Of a stretch of 64,000 nucleotides of DNA, positions 24,838 through 36,921 are shown in pieces. The notes below the pieces were generated by a model, which worked only from the letters and a program-made list of their open reading frames with translations, was not told the DNA's origin and searched no databases. Both the position numbers and the translations under genes were made by a program. Position 1 is the stretch's first letter, and every line of letters starts with the position of its first letter. Source of the stretch: Aquanectria penicillioides (taxonomy: Eukaryota > Ascomycota > Sordariomycetes > Hypocreales > Nectriaceae); the NCBI GenBank assembly GCA_003415625.1, contig PYIU01000009.1:806001-870000 (forward strand), written 5' to 3'.

Positions 24838-25569
24838 ATGCTCAAGTCGCCAATTTTGTTGTTTGCGATTGTGCTTGGTTCTCTTTGCGCTGCCTGGGTG
24901 GTCCCACGAGACCTTCCCGATGGCGTCTATCACATCTCTCTGCCATTGGAGAACGACAACAGTACCGAACCGGTTATCCTGAAGCGAAGTAAAATACCCA
25001 ACGATGTCACAAACGTCATCTACATCAACGATCCCAAACCATCGCACGGAAAGCCGAAACCGCCCAAGACATCTCAGCACCCGAAACTCCCTGCCCACCC
25101 CTCCCCAGGCGACTATGGCAAGCTTCCTATGCATATTGATACATGGGATTGTAACTATCGAGAACCGCGCCTCGATAAAAATGCATACCTTTTTGCCCGT
25201 TCCGGTCTCTTTGACTACTGCAACCGTTGGAAAGTTCCCAAACATACTGCTCACATTAGCCTCGCAAAAAGTGGCAATGTCATAGTGTATATGTGCTCTC
25301 ACAAAAAGAAACCACAGGCATGCTCCCGCGATGAATTTGTCTGGTCGGAAGCACACGTTCTGGATCGGTTTTGTGGAGATTTGACCACCTCGTACGTTGT
25401 GGTCAATTCCAAGTCAAAGATGTACGGAAGGGGATGGATCAATAGCGACATTTGTAAGATTGAGTACGAGCACACGACCCGTGTCAACAAGAATATTTGG
25501 ATTGGCAACGCACCGCAATGGGACACCGAAAAGGAGATGACAAGATTTGAAGAGGATCCACTGGATTGA
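24838..25569 (+). CDS. Small secreted cysteine-containing protein, unknown function
   Basis: A single-exon gene. I prefer the start at 24838 (243 residues) over the in-frame ATG at 24820, because the protein then opens with a clean signal peptide: Lys at position 3, a hydrophobic core (PILLFAIVLGSLCAAW), then a likely cut. A Lys-Arg pair follows near residue 50 and could be a Kex2-type site. After it come a Pro/Lys-rich stretch (about 65-90) and a C-terminal domain with six cysteines, enough for three disulfides. I recognise no enzyme motif. The size, secretion signal and paired cysteines resemble fungal effector-like or cell-surface proteins, but that is inference only. It sits between tRNA-Gly copy 7 and tRNA-Pro, with no other protein gene within several kilobases on the left. 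Confidence 0.7.
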   Translation: MLKSPILLFAIVLGSLCAAWVVPRDLPDGVYHISLPLENDNSTEPVILKRSKIPNDVTNVIYINDPKPSHGKPKPPKTSQHPKLPAHPSPGDYGKLPMHIDTWDCNYREPRLDKNAYLFARSGLFDYCNRWKVPKHTAHISLAKSGNVIVYMCSHKKKPQACSRDEFVWSEAHVLDRFCGDLTTSYVVVNSKSKMYGRGWINSDICKIEYEHTTRVNKNIWIGNAPQWDTEKEMTRFEEDPLD

Positions 25570-25990
25570 TGGAAGCTCACAAACTTGACTAACGGAAAAC
25601 GTCGTTCCGGCCGACTGAGTGACGATGGATGAGAGGCTTGATGACAGGTACAAAGCACCGAGATATGAAAGGCCATGAGCGGGCATGAGCGGGCCGTTTC
25701 ATCGTGCATAACCTGTCTAGGAGGAGTAATACTTATTGATGTATTTCGTGATTTAAAATTTGCTTGGTCCTGCCTGCATTGTATGCTCACTCTCTTCTCG
25801 CCCATGTGTCAGCCAGCAACCCACAAGTAGATACCTGCTTCAGGTGCGTTTCTTTTTGGCTTCAGTAACTGGGCCTGGAACTACATACATCTCGATCCAA
25901 TGATCAAACAAACATGCTCATGGACGCAACTTGTAAATGTACGTATGGGGAACAAAAAAGAAGGTAATGTGACTGAAAGTCAAATAGTAG
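25570..25990. other. Intergenic, no gene seen
   Basis: The short region between the secreted protein gene and tRNA-Pro. Open frames on both strands are shadows without motifs. Confidence 0.4.
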
Positions 25991-26080
25991 GGTCTGGCCG
26001 GGGATTGAACCCGGGACCTCTCGCAAGCTATGCTGTAGGGTTTTCCCTAAGCGAGAATCATACCACTAGACCACCAGACC
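25991..26080 (-). tRNA. tRNA-Pro (AGG) with 19-nt intron
   Basis: On the minus strand the acceptor GGTCTGG pairs with CCAGACC. The D arm contains GTCTAGTGGTATGAT and the T arm CCGGG-TTCAATC-CCCGG. The anticodon stem is CTCGC/GCGAG and the loop TTAGGG..T gives AGG. The stem closes once the 19 bases AAAACCCTACAGCATAGCT after position 37 are removed. The mature length would be 71 nt before CCA addition. Confidence 0.93.
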
Positions 26081-26487
26081 AAGCAAGCTATCACGTGATG
26101 GCTTGTATTATTGTTGAAAATGACTCTGGTTTTGTCAGTTATCAAGGCATCAGAGGAGACGGAAACAAGCCTAAACCCTGTGAAGTAGTTACCTTTGTAA
26201 GTAGCTCCAACCTTCACAACACCATCCCAGTGTCATCGGGCAACAAATGTCTTTTTCCGTTGTTTTAAATATCACTTCATTTTCTTCAACATTGTTGGTC
26301 ACAGTTCGTCACGATGTTTTGTCAGCTGGAGTGCGACGGTTGGACATTGTTCATTTCCCAGCTATGTATTTATCTGACTGCAGCTTTGTATCATGCTTGG
26401 CTTTCATATTTCGTAGATTCAATCAGAGGTCTGGACAAGTGGTTGAAGGAAGGGTCCAGAATAGCCTCGATTTAGGAAAGCCATTTT
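26081..26487. other. Intergenic, no gene seen
   Basis: The region between tRNA-Pro and the 3' end of the sugar transporter. Nothing recognised. Confidence 0.4.
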
Positions 26488-28199
26488 TCAAGCACGCTGA
26501 GAAGCAAAGATGCGGTCGGCAGATCTAACCGCCTGCCTCATCATCTCCATTTCTTCATGCCCACTCATGTCTCCAAAGACTTCATCCATTTGCTCAAGAG
26601 TTCGTCCCATGGTTTCTGGTACAAAGAGAAAAGCCCAAACTCCAGCGAGACCGCAGAAGACGGCAAAAAAGATGTATGCTCCGAATCCGATCGACTCCAG
26701 CATGGGAGGCGTGGCAACACCAACGGTGAAGTTGGACAACCAGTTCACACAAGTAGCGAGGGCCACACCCTTGGCGCGGGAAGAAGTGGAAAATACCTCC
26801 GGAGGAAGAGCCCAGCCAAGAGGGGAGTAGGATACTCCAAAAACCAAGATGAATCCAAATGCCATGGCCACACAGGCCCATCCAGCTGCAGTATTGGCTT
26901 GCCAGTCTTTAGAATAAAGCCCAGCTAAAACAGCAATAACAGTGTAGCAAGTAGCTGTGCTAAAGCCCCCAAATATAGCGAGGGGTCGGCGTCCTACTTT
27001 ATCAATAATGAAGAAGCAGACTGCTACTGCAACAAGCTGCAAGATGTTGAAAATGCCTGATAAAATCAAAGACATATCATCAGACTGGCCGATGGATTTG
27101 AAAAGGGTTGGGGCATAGTAAATGAAGGCGTTAATGCCGCTGAATTGCTGGAAGAAGCAGACACCGCAACCCGCAATAGTGCGGCGCCACTTCTTTCGGT
27201 CAAAGAGATCCAGCCAAAGTAGGAGTTCGAGTTTGGCACCAGTCGTTCCCGGATGTTTGGCTTCTTGCATAACCTTCTGGAACTCGACCTCGGTAATAAT
27301 TGATCGGTATTCGGCTTGGACTCGCTCGTCGCTGGAGGGTAGGGCCCTCAGTTTGCAGAGACTCGCCATGGCTTCTTCATGCCGGTCTACCAAGACAAGC
27401 CAGCGAGGAGAGAAGGGGAAGAGGTGGATTCCGGCTCCCAAGAAGGTAGCGCAGACCATCTGCAATCCCAGGGGAAGTCTGAAGGAAACTTCGCTGGACA
27501 TGTTTCTTGTGAAAAACGTGATCCAGTATGCGATAACGACACCAGACACAATAGAGATCGACTCGAGCACGAGGAGTGTTCCTCGAAGGTTGGGCGGAGA
27601 AATTTCAGAAATGTACAGTGGCGCACCCTAAAGATAGAATGTTAGTTGTTTCACATTTCCGTTCAATGGGATCCTGAACCTACCATAGCAAGGGTACCGA
27701 CTCCGATTCCTCCAATGGCTCTACCGGCAACCAGCATGCCGTAACTTGTCGCTGCGGTCTGAATGATTGCGCCAATGTCGAATATGACAACCACAATTGT
27801 CAAGGCCCATTTGCGAGAGACCTTGTCAGCCAAGTATGGCATAAAAAGACAACCGATAAAGGCTCCAAGCAGAAGCATTCCCGTCATGAAGCCGGTTCCA
27901 AAAGCCGTCTTCGCCTCAGGGAAAGCTTTGTGAAAGAGAGGCATGACATTGATGATTGAAATAACACCTTGGTCATAGCCAAAGGAGAAGCCACCGAGGG
28001 AAGCTAGGAATGCTGCACCTGTGACATACCCTGAACTGAAGATACCCCGGACACCTGTTGGTCCGTAGGAAACATCTTGTAGCAAGACCTCTCCGTCGGA
28101 GGGCAGTTCCAGGTGCTCAGCCGCCTCTTTCTTCCCAGAGACAACTTGGTCTGGGAGCGAGGTGTCCGAATCGCCCTTCGCGTTTCGAGGCATTGCCAT
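26488..28199 (-). CDS. MFS sugar transporter
   Basis: Two exons, 28199-27684 and 27627-26488, separated by a 56-nt intron (GTAGGT...TTTAG). They join in phase to give 551 residues. The first ATG reads MAMPRNAKG; the codon before it in frame is not ATG. Sugar porter family features are visible: SLGGFSFGYDQGVIS in the first membrane segment, a PFSPRWL version of the PESPRWL motif before the central loop, DKVGRRPL in the second half, and VPETMGRTLEQMDEVF after the last helix. Twelve membrane segments are expected. It should import a monosaccharide or similar compound by proton symport at the plasma membrane; the substrate cannot be read from sequence. PFSPRWL carries Phe where Glu is usual, a possible specificity difference. 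The N-terminal tail of about 55 residues is hydrophilic. Confidence 0.9.
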
Positions 28200-31179
28200 C
28201 TTCAGAGACAAGGCGGTGGGTGAAAGAGAGATAAGATTGGATGCTCAATGCCGGTGTTTGTGGTGGATGCTGTCTGACACTGAAATGTCGATCAAGCGTC
28301 CGACCCCAATGGTTTTATATTTTCTTTTCTCTTAGTGACCATGATGGTGTCCATCGTGTGGTCGGAGAAAGATACTAAATCAGGCATAAGGAGGATATCG
28401 CTCCTCCTCTACCCCATGGTCTACCCCATGGGGAGGTTTACCCCAGATTTCCCATTGCGGTAAATACGCGCGACTACCCCGCAAGACCCTACCGCACCAG
28501 TCTCGATAAAGCGTTGTTGTTTTTTGTTCAAACCCTGCTTTCCAACAAGTTTGGGGGTGGGGATTAGGTAAGGGCATCACTATCATTCCATTGTCTCCTT
28601 TGCCCTATGTAGAAGGCTTTATCATACGAGAAACAAAGAGCCAGCGGTAGGAAATCATGCCTTGGTACACGGTGTACCAAGGAGACGACAGGCGGCAACC
28701 TGAGCCCAATCATCATGGTTGGTCATTGTGTAAACAACGCCTAACCGCGGGTGGACGGCAACCCCGCGGGCAAAGGGCCTCTCCATTTTCTCCATTAGCC
28801 ATGTGAACGATGTCATCCCAAGACGGCTAGGGTACACCAACGTCCAGCGCTCCAACTCGGTAGCTTGCTTCAGATATCACAGGCCTCATGATTAGCATTG
28901 GGGACCATCCCCCATCCAGCATACTTGATTGGCCCGCCTTTGGGGCGCGGAGACTCATCGCGGTTACTCCATGAACGTGGGCAGACATTGCTTGGTTTCG
29001 GCTTGGAGCCGAGTGGTGGTAAAAGCGGAGAAAGGGGGGATTGGCCATTGAGATGCCCGGGCGATTGGGCTGGTACGGTTCCCCGCTTAGCTGTAACCTG
29101 ACTCGGAGAAGGAAGTGCTTGAGTAAGTCAGGTGAGGAGGCCGGCAGAGTGTCTGAGGGTTGGGGATTTGCGCTGAGGAGCGGAGCCGACAATACCCCAA
29201 TTTCGCATGTGCCGCCAGTACATGCCAAAATAGGAAATTTCACCTCACAGGGGGAGAGAAGGTCGCCTACGGTTAGACGACTCGGGGTAACCACACTGAC
29301 AAGGTTTTCCTGCGCCCGGATCACGATAGCCCTTCATGATCGTGTAAGTCACTCGTTACTCCATACCATGTTCAATTTTCGCCCCATCACTGCTCATGTC
29401 TTCCCCATTTTCCAACTAACCATGTAACCCATCACAATGGCTTTGTCATATAATCAAGACGGCATGCTGTCCGATGAGAAGAACTTCTTTTCTAACCCCA
29501 ATCGAGCAAAGGAGCATGGGGCGCGGCAAAGTCCATGCTCTCGAATAAGACGTCAGGCATCGGCTAAGCTCAGCTCTCTCCACCTGGAATCTTTAGGATA
29601 GCTTTGCAGCGGGTCAACGAGGTCCTAGAATCACAATTATCAAAAATTACTGGGAAATTTTGGAGCACCTGGATTTTCTATCTCCGCCAGCGTCGATGTT
29701 GGTGCAACATGGAATTTTGGAGGAGCAGAAGGATCCTCTCTGAGCTCTTACGCATGAACGCCTGCAAGCATCAAAATTGTTAGCCTGTGCTGTCTGGGTC
29801 GTTAGTTCCCCCGTAATCAAGGGCCCGATTTGATTCGCCTTGGTAGGGCGATCTGGATTTGATGCTACCAACACCTTGTCCCACCCCAGTAGCTGCGAGT
29901 GCCGAAATGCAACGACATTTATCTCGGAGACAAGTCCGAGAGGTGTGAGGATCCAAAATCCATGGGGCCAAAATGTCCTAAATATGTATAAAGGCGTTGC
30001 TATGACAAAAAGTCATTGCTTGGCTGTGTTCAGAGACGTGGCAACTTTCCTTCAGATTTTGTTGGGCCAGTACTTGGGCAAACGTGGGGGCCAGTTATGA
30101 CGTTAAAAAGGCATTAAGCAATTATTAGCCTGGACGTTGTTATTCAATTGTCTTCTGTTCATGATAACTCGAGAAACACCGCCAAAAGCCCGTATTGTTC
30201 TCCCAACTAAAGTTTGTTTGTTCTGGACATCTTGAAGCCTGATATCGTTGTCATGCTCACGCAATTCAAAAGTGACAATGTTTCCCATTTCGACACTCTG
30301 CTGATGGAGGGTACGTTTCTTCCTGCGAATGTTGGGTAAATTGACATGGCTGATATGTTGATGAAACATTGATGGGTTTGATAATTTGACCCTCACGACG
30401 AGATATTCTCAATTTTCAACTAGGATTTCAAATTCCTTGAAATACTAGTTTAATCAACCTTGTTATGAGTATTAGGTGATTATGACAAAGTCCTGATAAA
30501 AATCGCAAGCTTCAATGCATGATGTTGGAACCGGGAGGGCCAAGTCGTCTATATGATCCCCAAGTAAAGGAACCAAAAAAGAACAACCAGACAGAGGAGC
30601 GAGCTTCTTCCCTATAAGAAAAAAAAATCCTCTACTGGGGCGCCTTTCCCTTAAAATTTCGTCCAAGACAGTTTGCATCTGGTGTGTTTTTATCAGCTGG
30701 TTTGGAGGAAAACCAGCACCTCCGGGTAAGTCTCTTTGGACATGCGATTTGGGAACCAAAATCCAAACTCGGTCGCTAAGATAACTTGATGCTTATGTAA
30801 TAGGAAAACGAAACACATCTTGACGTAAATTTTACTTGATATGTTCTCTGGCTGGTTGAGAAGGAGACTGTTTGTGCGGGAGCTCGTATGACGGACCGTG
30901 CAGATTACAGTGCATACACATATCGGCACGGCCTGGTCATCTCGCTTGCCGCCGGCCAGACACGGGAAACACGGCTTTGAGCCTCAAGCGCGGGCCAAAC
31001 CAAATAAATTTTCTTCCCATCAGTCAAACAAAGGTTCCTTGGATGGGGCTTTCAGTGGGTTAAGGACCGAACAAAAAGACCCAGCAACCCCCAATCCGGA
31101 TCTACTGAGCCGTTGAATCAAACGGAGCGGGCGAGGACCTGCCTGATTGCGACCGCAAAGGGGTGGCAGTGCCGCCAAA
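28200..31179. other. Long divergent intergenic region
   Basis: About 3 kb between the divergently transcribed transporter and aminopeptidase genes. Visible structure includes a repeated CTACCCCATGG (28,410-28,431) and a perfect 11-bp inverted repeat at 28,660-28,682. GTGGGG at about 28,557-28,562 and CCCCAG near 28,443 fit the CreA core SYGGRG, but such short sites are common by chance. Open frames up to 165 codons (for example 28,827-29,324 minus) have no recognisable product. Confidence 0.4.
28660..28682. repeat. Perfect inverted repeat, 11-bp arms
   Basis: CCTTGGTACAC, one G, then GTGTACCAAGG. It could form a cruciform or hairpin, or be a dimer-binding site. It lies about 460 bp upstream of the sugar transporter start. 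Confidence 0.6.
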
Positions 31180-34100
31180 ATGTCCTCGTCGTTGTCGTCA
31201 AGGGGCCTGATGCGGCAGCTGGCTCAATGCCAGTGGAGCATTAGTGGCCTTTCTGCCGTTCGACACGACGCGAGGCTAGCAAGCGGAGCTGTGACTCGCG
31301 CCTCGAGTGCGATTGCAGCCTCGTCAAGGCCGAGCTTTGCCATTGCAAACAACAGCAGCATCACCATCAGAGGACTTGCGACGGCGGCTGCGGCTTTCAG
31401 AAGCAATTCGTTGTCATTGGCCGAAACCCGGAGCCGCCGTGATGTGTCGAATCCGATTCGGATCGGTGTTCGGAGGTACGTTTTAGCGCCGTTTTCCCGG
31501 GGCTGGCGGTGGTTGGTGGGCAGGCAGGTGAAGCTGCTGGCGTGTCTGTCGCAGCGTCCCATTGGGAACTTTTGCCCCGCGACCCCGCGGTGGTGGGGCG
31601 GGTGCCCTGCTCCTCCCTCACCTTGAGCTCCCAGCTCCTCTTATCACGTCACACATTCACTTGCTTGCACTTTCCAATTTCTACCTCTTAACCTCCACCT
31701 CCGCCTCCACACGAAGCCTCCTTTTCTATTCCTCTTTGTCCTTCTCGTCTGCCTGGAGCTGCGCGAGATTCAGTCAAACTCGTGCTTGACGCTTGACTAA
31801 CGCCCTGTCTGGAGCATCAACAGTCTCCTCCCCCAAATCCCCCACCGGTTTTGCTCCCACCAAGCCAGGCTTGCCCGTAACGACAAAATGACCGACCGCG
31901 ACGTTCTCCCCGACAATGTCAAGCCCCGCAACTACTTTCTGTCCCTGAAGGACCTCGAGTTCAAGGACTGGACCTACCAGGGCACCGTTACGTATGTCCT
32001 CGACCTGCATCCCTGACCTGTGCCACCCCCGCTTCGCTGAGCTGACCGGACCCCTCCTCGATAGTATCGATTCGGAAATCGTCAAGCCGACCAAGGAAAT
32101 CATCGTCAACACTCTCGAGCTCAAGCTCTCTAGCGCCAAGGCCACCATTGATTCCAAGGTTCTCGAGTCCACCACCTTCAACTACGATGAGAAGGCCCAG
32201 CGTGCCACCATCGTCTTTGACGAAGAGCTTCCCGTTGCCAGCACAGCCGCCATCACCATCAACTTTGAGGGTGTCATGAACAATGAGATGGCTGGTTTCT
32301 ACCGCAGCAAGTACAAGCCCACCGAGACCCCCGCTGCTTCTGTTCCCCACGATGATGAATGGCACTACATGCTGAGCACTCAGTTCGAGGCTTGCGACGC
32401 CCGTCGAGCGTTCCCCTGCTTTGACGAGCCTAACCTGAAGGCTACCTTTGACTTTGAGATTGAGATCCCCAACGACCAGGTCGCCCTCAGCAACATGCCC
32501 GTCAAGGAGACCCGCCCTTCCAAGGACGGCTGGCAGGTCGTTTCCTTCGAGACCTCCCCCGTCATGAGCACCTATCTGCTCGCCTGGGCTGTCGGTGACT
32601 TTGAGTACATTGAGGCCTTCACCGACCGCAAGTACAACGGCAAGCAGATCCCCGTCCGTGTCTACACTACCCGTGGCCTCAAGGAGCAGGGTCAGTGGGC
32701 CCTCCAGCATGCCCCCAAGATCATCGACTTCTTCTCTGAGATCTTTGACATCGACTACCCTCTTCCCAAGTCCGATCTCATTGCCGTCCACGAATTCACC
32801 CACGGTGCCATGGAGAACTGGGGTCTGGTCACCTACCGCACCACCCAGGTCTTGTACGACGAGAAGACTTCTGACCCTCGATTCAAGAACTCCGTCGCCT
32901 ACGTCGTCGCCCACGAGCTGGCTCACCAGTGGTTTGGTAACCTTGTCACCATGGATTGGTGGGATGAGCTTTGGCTCAACGAGGGTTTCGCCACCTGGGT
33001 CGGATGGCACGCCGTCGACCACCTCCACCCCGACTGGCAGGTCTGGGCTCAGTTTGTCAACGAGGGCATGGAGGCCGCCTTCCGCCTGGACGGTATTCGA
33101 GCCAGCCACCCCATTCACGTTCCTGTCCGCGATGCTCTCGACATTAACCAAATCTTCGACTCCATCAGTTACCTCAAGGGTTGCTCAGCCATCCGTATGC
33201 TTGCCAACCACCTTGGCGTCGAGACCTTCCTCAAGGGTGTAAGCAACTACCTGAAGGCCCATGCTTATGGAAACGCCAAGACTACTGCTCTTTGGCAGGC
33301 TCTGAGCGAGGCTTCAGGCAAGGATGTGGACCAACTCATGCACCCTTGGATCTCCAAGATTGGTCACCCCGTTGTCACTGTTGCCGAGCAGCCTGGACAG
33401 ATCTCCATCAAGCAGTCACGATTCCTATCCACTGGTGATGTCAAGGCCGAGGACGACACTACTACCTGGTGGGTGCCCCTTGGCCTTGAGGGCAAGAAGG
33501 GCGAAGCCGGCATCGCCTCGGTGTCTCTTACTAGCAAGGAGGACACTATTAGCGGTATTGACGACGACTTCTACAAGCTTAACAGCGGCGCTACCGGCTT
33601 CTACCGTGTGAACTATCCTCCTGAGCGACTGGCTAAACTCAGCACCCAGCTCGACAAGCTTAGCACCGAGGACAAGATCTCCATCATCGGCTCCACCGCT
33701 GATCTCGCCTTTGCTGGTAACGGCACCACCCCTGCTCTGCTTGCCTTCCTCCAGGGCTTCGGTAAGGAGACACACACTCTGGTCTGGCGCCAGGTTCTCG
33801 ACTCCATTGCCCAGGTCAAGTCGGTCTTTGGTGAAGATGAGACCATCAAGAAGGGCCTGGACGAGTTCACTCTTAAACTTATCGACGAGAAGGTCAAGGA
33901 GGTTGGCTGGGACTTCCCCGAGAACGAGGACTACCTTACCGGCATCCTCCGAAAGGAACTCATCGGCACCGCCGTTGCCACTGGACACCCTGCGTAGGTT
34001 TTTCTCCATCACCCACATCGAACTCATTGCTGATTTTGAATAGTGTTGTCGAAGAGGCTTACAAGCGATTCAACGCCTGGGTTGAAGACCCTGAGGCCAA

Positions 34101-34653
34101 CCCAATCTACCCCTCTCTTCGTGTTGCCGTCTGGCGAGCTGCCATTAACAAGGAACCTGCTCGCACCGTCGAAATTCTCAAGAAGGAGTGGTTCAACACC
34201 AAGTCTGTTGACGGCAAGCTCTTCTGCTTGAGCGTTCTTGGTCTTGCCAAGGATGCTGAGCTCCTCCAGAAGGAAATTATCCCCTTCAACTTTAACCAGT
34301 CCCCTCCTTCCAACGCTGTTCCGAGCGGCGACATGCACGTTCTGGGTGCCTCTGTTTCCGCCAACGTGATTGGCCGTCCTCTCCAGTGGGAGTTTATGAA
34401 GGCCAACTGGGACGCTGTCATCGCCAAGCTGGGCAACCCCGTTGTTGTTGACCGATACATGAACATCAGCTTGAGCCGCTTCACCTCTCTTGATGCCATT
34501 ACCGACATTGAGCAGTTCATGAAGGACAAGGACACTAAGAGCTTTGACCGTACCCTTGGCACCGTTATTGACAAGATTCGTGGCCGTGCCGCCTACCGTG
34601 AGCGTGATTCCGCCGCTCTTAGAGAGTGGCTGGGCACCAATGGATACTATTGA
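31180..34653 (+). CDS. ape2: M1 family aminopeptidase, probable dual-targeted form
   Basis: The cytosolic form runs from ATG 31888 with exons to 31991, 32065-33993 and 34044-34653 (introns of 73 and 50 nt) and has 880 residues. An upstream exon, 31180-31475, joins in phase to an acceptor at 31868/31869 (intron 393 nt) and adds 105 residues that are rich in Arg, Ser and Ala with almost no acidic residues at first, as in a mitochondrial presequence; that form has 985 residues. Gluzincin motifs are clear: GAMENWG near residue 282 of the short form, and zinc-binding HELAHQW near 318 followed by NEGFATW. The family (yeast Ape2/Aap1, mammalian puromycin-sensitive aminopeptidase) removes N-terminal residues from peptides. 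An ERAP1-like helical C-terminal domain follows. The long first intron is pyrimidine-rich near its end and may hold a promoter for the short form. Confidence 0.9.
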
Positions 34654-35191
34654 CTATGTAAATTATAGAGCGGAGAGGAGTAATCATGGGAGAGTAGAGA
34701 AATGTGCGTTGTGAAGAGTAAATATATCCATAGAATTGGATGTGTAGTAACAGTTAGAAGAAATGCTGAACACATATCCAAGAAAGGTGTCCATGTGATT
34801 CAAGCCACGTAAATTCTTATTTAACAAGGTGATGCGGGCTCGAAAGGCCCGTTCGTTCACTCATTATTGATTACATGACTTGGTTATAATCTTATCACTA
34901 AAATAATATAGGGAATCATAATAATATGCCTTTGGAGGCTTTGTGTGGACAGGAAAAGATGGGTATTATTTACTAGATACGGGTGTCAAGAACACGAGGG
35001 ATGTGGTAGCCTTCTGTAGGCGACTGGGAGGTGGTTTGCACGCGCATACCCTGGGGTTTATGAGGTCAAGTATTTTTTATTCAACCTCTTGGGTTATATA
35101 CACACAGTGCCCATCGGATAGCTCTCTCTGGGACCAAGAATCGCTGCCTTATATACAACTCATTGCCAATTACTTGATCCTGACATTGGAC
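34654..35191. other. Convergent intergenic region
   Basis: The 3' flanks of the aminopeptidase and esterase genes, which converge here. AT-rich; no gene or repeat recognised. Confidence 0.5.
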
Positions 35192-36921
35192 TTAAACATG
35201 TAGGACGTCCACATTACCAGCGATCCAATTATACGAATCGGATCTGAAATCGTCAGTCAAAAGACTGTTGGAATTGGCAGACTCAAACCACATGAGTTGC
35301 TTGCTCGTCTTCCATTCGGGCCAAGTGGAATACTTGGTGACGCCCGTGTTGGGGTTGAGGTTGTATAGGAAGTTGAAGTAGTAGGTGCGGATGCTGCGCA
35401 TGGCGTTGTTGGGCACCAGACCGAAGACAACTTGGAGGAGGTCGGACCCGTGCAGGGTGCCGAGGATTGGGGTGCCGTAGTCGTAGCTGGCCAAGTAGGA
35501 CCACACTGGCACGGTTGGGTTGACATTGATGGCGGACTGGAGGAAAAGTCGGCGGGTCAGGGTGAAGACAAGGTCGCCGAGAATGGCGGCACGTCGCTTG
35601 AAGCCGGGGTAGATTTCATTGAAGATGCTGGTGCGGAAAGGGCTTCCAGCGCTCAAGGCCGTGGAATAGGTGTTGACGAAAGTAGTGAGTTCGGCTGTCG
35701 TTGCATCGTCAAAGTAGTATTGCTTGAGATAACTGACAAGGCCACTTGTGGTCGTTAGGTTGGGCTGGAATAGAGCAAACAGAGTTCCCTCATCTTCCTG
35801 GTCGCCGTTGATCATTGGAACCGCGTGGTACCGGCCCGTTTGGACGAGCACTTCCGGGCTATCGGGAAGCACCGTGCCATCCGGTCGAGGCAGATAAGAG
35901 AGAGCCAGCGAGTTATATGACAGAAGGCCAGGCACAGAATTGGCTGCATCGAGGAAGTCGTCGTAAGCCAGGCCCCGAAGACAAGCGAGAGTATCGCTGG
36001 CGCTGGAGCAGCCAGCATTCTTGACAACAGTATCATAAATTGCCTGACCCTTGGCGCCGTCCACGGAGCAGTAGGGACGACACTACCAGAGTTCATAATG
36101 GCACCACGGAACAGCGGCTTGCCCTTGTAGGTGGCGTTTCCCCCATAGAGAACCATTTGGTCAAGCACAGAGATGGCTCCAGCTGATTCGCCCCAGATGG
36201 TGACCTTGTCAGGATCACCACCAAAGGCTGCGATGTTATCAGCAACCCACTGCAGCCCCATACGCTGGTCCAAGAGACCCAAGTTGGAACTACCGTCCTT
36301 CTTGATTTCAGCTCCAGGCATGAAGCCGAATCCTGCGACTCGGTAGTTGACTGCCACAAAAATGAAGGGTTGGCTCTGGTCAATACCAGTGCTCAACAAG
36401 CTGCTCCCGTCATACATTGCGGCACTTCCCAGCTCAAAGCCTCCTCCAAAAATCCAGAAGAGCACTGGCAGACCTGCGCCTGCGGCCGTACCCGCAGGTC
36501 TCTGGACATTGATGGTCAGGCAGTCCTCCTGTCCAGTAACCACCTGAAGGAAAGGAATGCTCAGGAAATCAGATAGAAACTCAGTAATGATGCTGGTTCC
36601 TCCAGTAGAGATGAACATTTGAGGGCATGAAGGACCCAGGAGGGAAGTGGCGTCAAAGGTTCCCAATGCCTTTGACAGCTTTTGTGGAGGCTTGAGTCTG
36701 AGAGAGCCCGTTGGTGGATCAGCAAAGGGGATGCCCTTGAACGACTCGATGCCGGAAGAGCTCAGACCAATGACACTTCCAGAGGCAGAGGGAACGGAAA
36801 CCGTGACTTTGGCAGCACGCTCATGAATGGTGCCATCGGGGTCTGGGTCCGCCACTGGCGCTGGGGCGGCAAGCACTCTGGCAACAAGACCGAGGCCGAA
36901 AAATAGACTCTGGATCTTCAT
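35192..36921 (-). pseudogene. Secreted type-B carboxylesterase/lipase with one-base frame break
   Basis: The start at 36921 gives [22 protein letters not shown], a good signal peptide; an upstream in-frame ATG would bury it. The alpha/beta hydrolase of the type-B carboxylesterase/Candida rugosa lipase family is clear: [11 protein letters not shown], an oxyanion loop FGGGFELGS, and the nucleophile GESAG at residues 244-248. At about 36,061-36,068 the frame breaks: the sequence encoding [10 protein letters not shown] continues one base out of register as [12 protein letters not shown], running to the stop at 35192. A missing C in a short C run explains it, and no intron fits. If read through, the product would be about 576 residues, normal for the family, and the second half holds the expected acid (EDEGTLF region) and histidine (LHGSDLLQ). 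As written the enzyme lacks both. It is either a recent pseudogene or a sequencing error; the otherwise clean second half favours the latter or a very young mutation. Confidence 0.8.
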
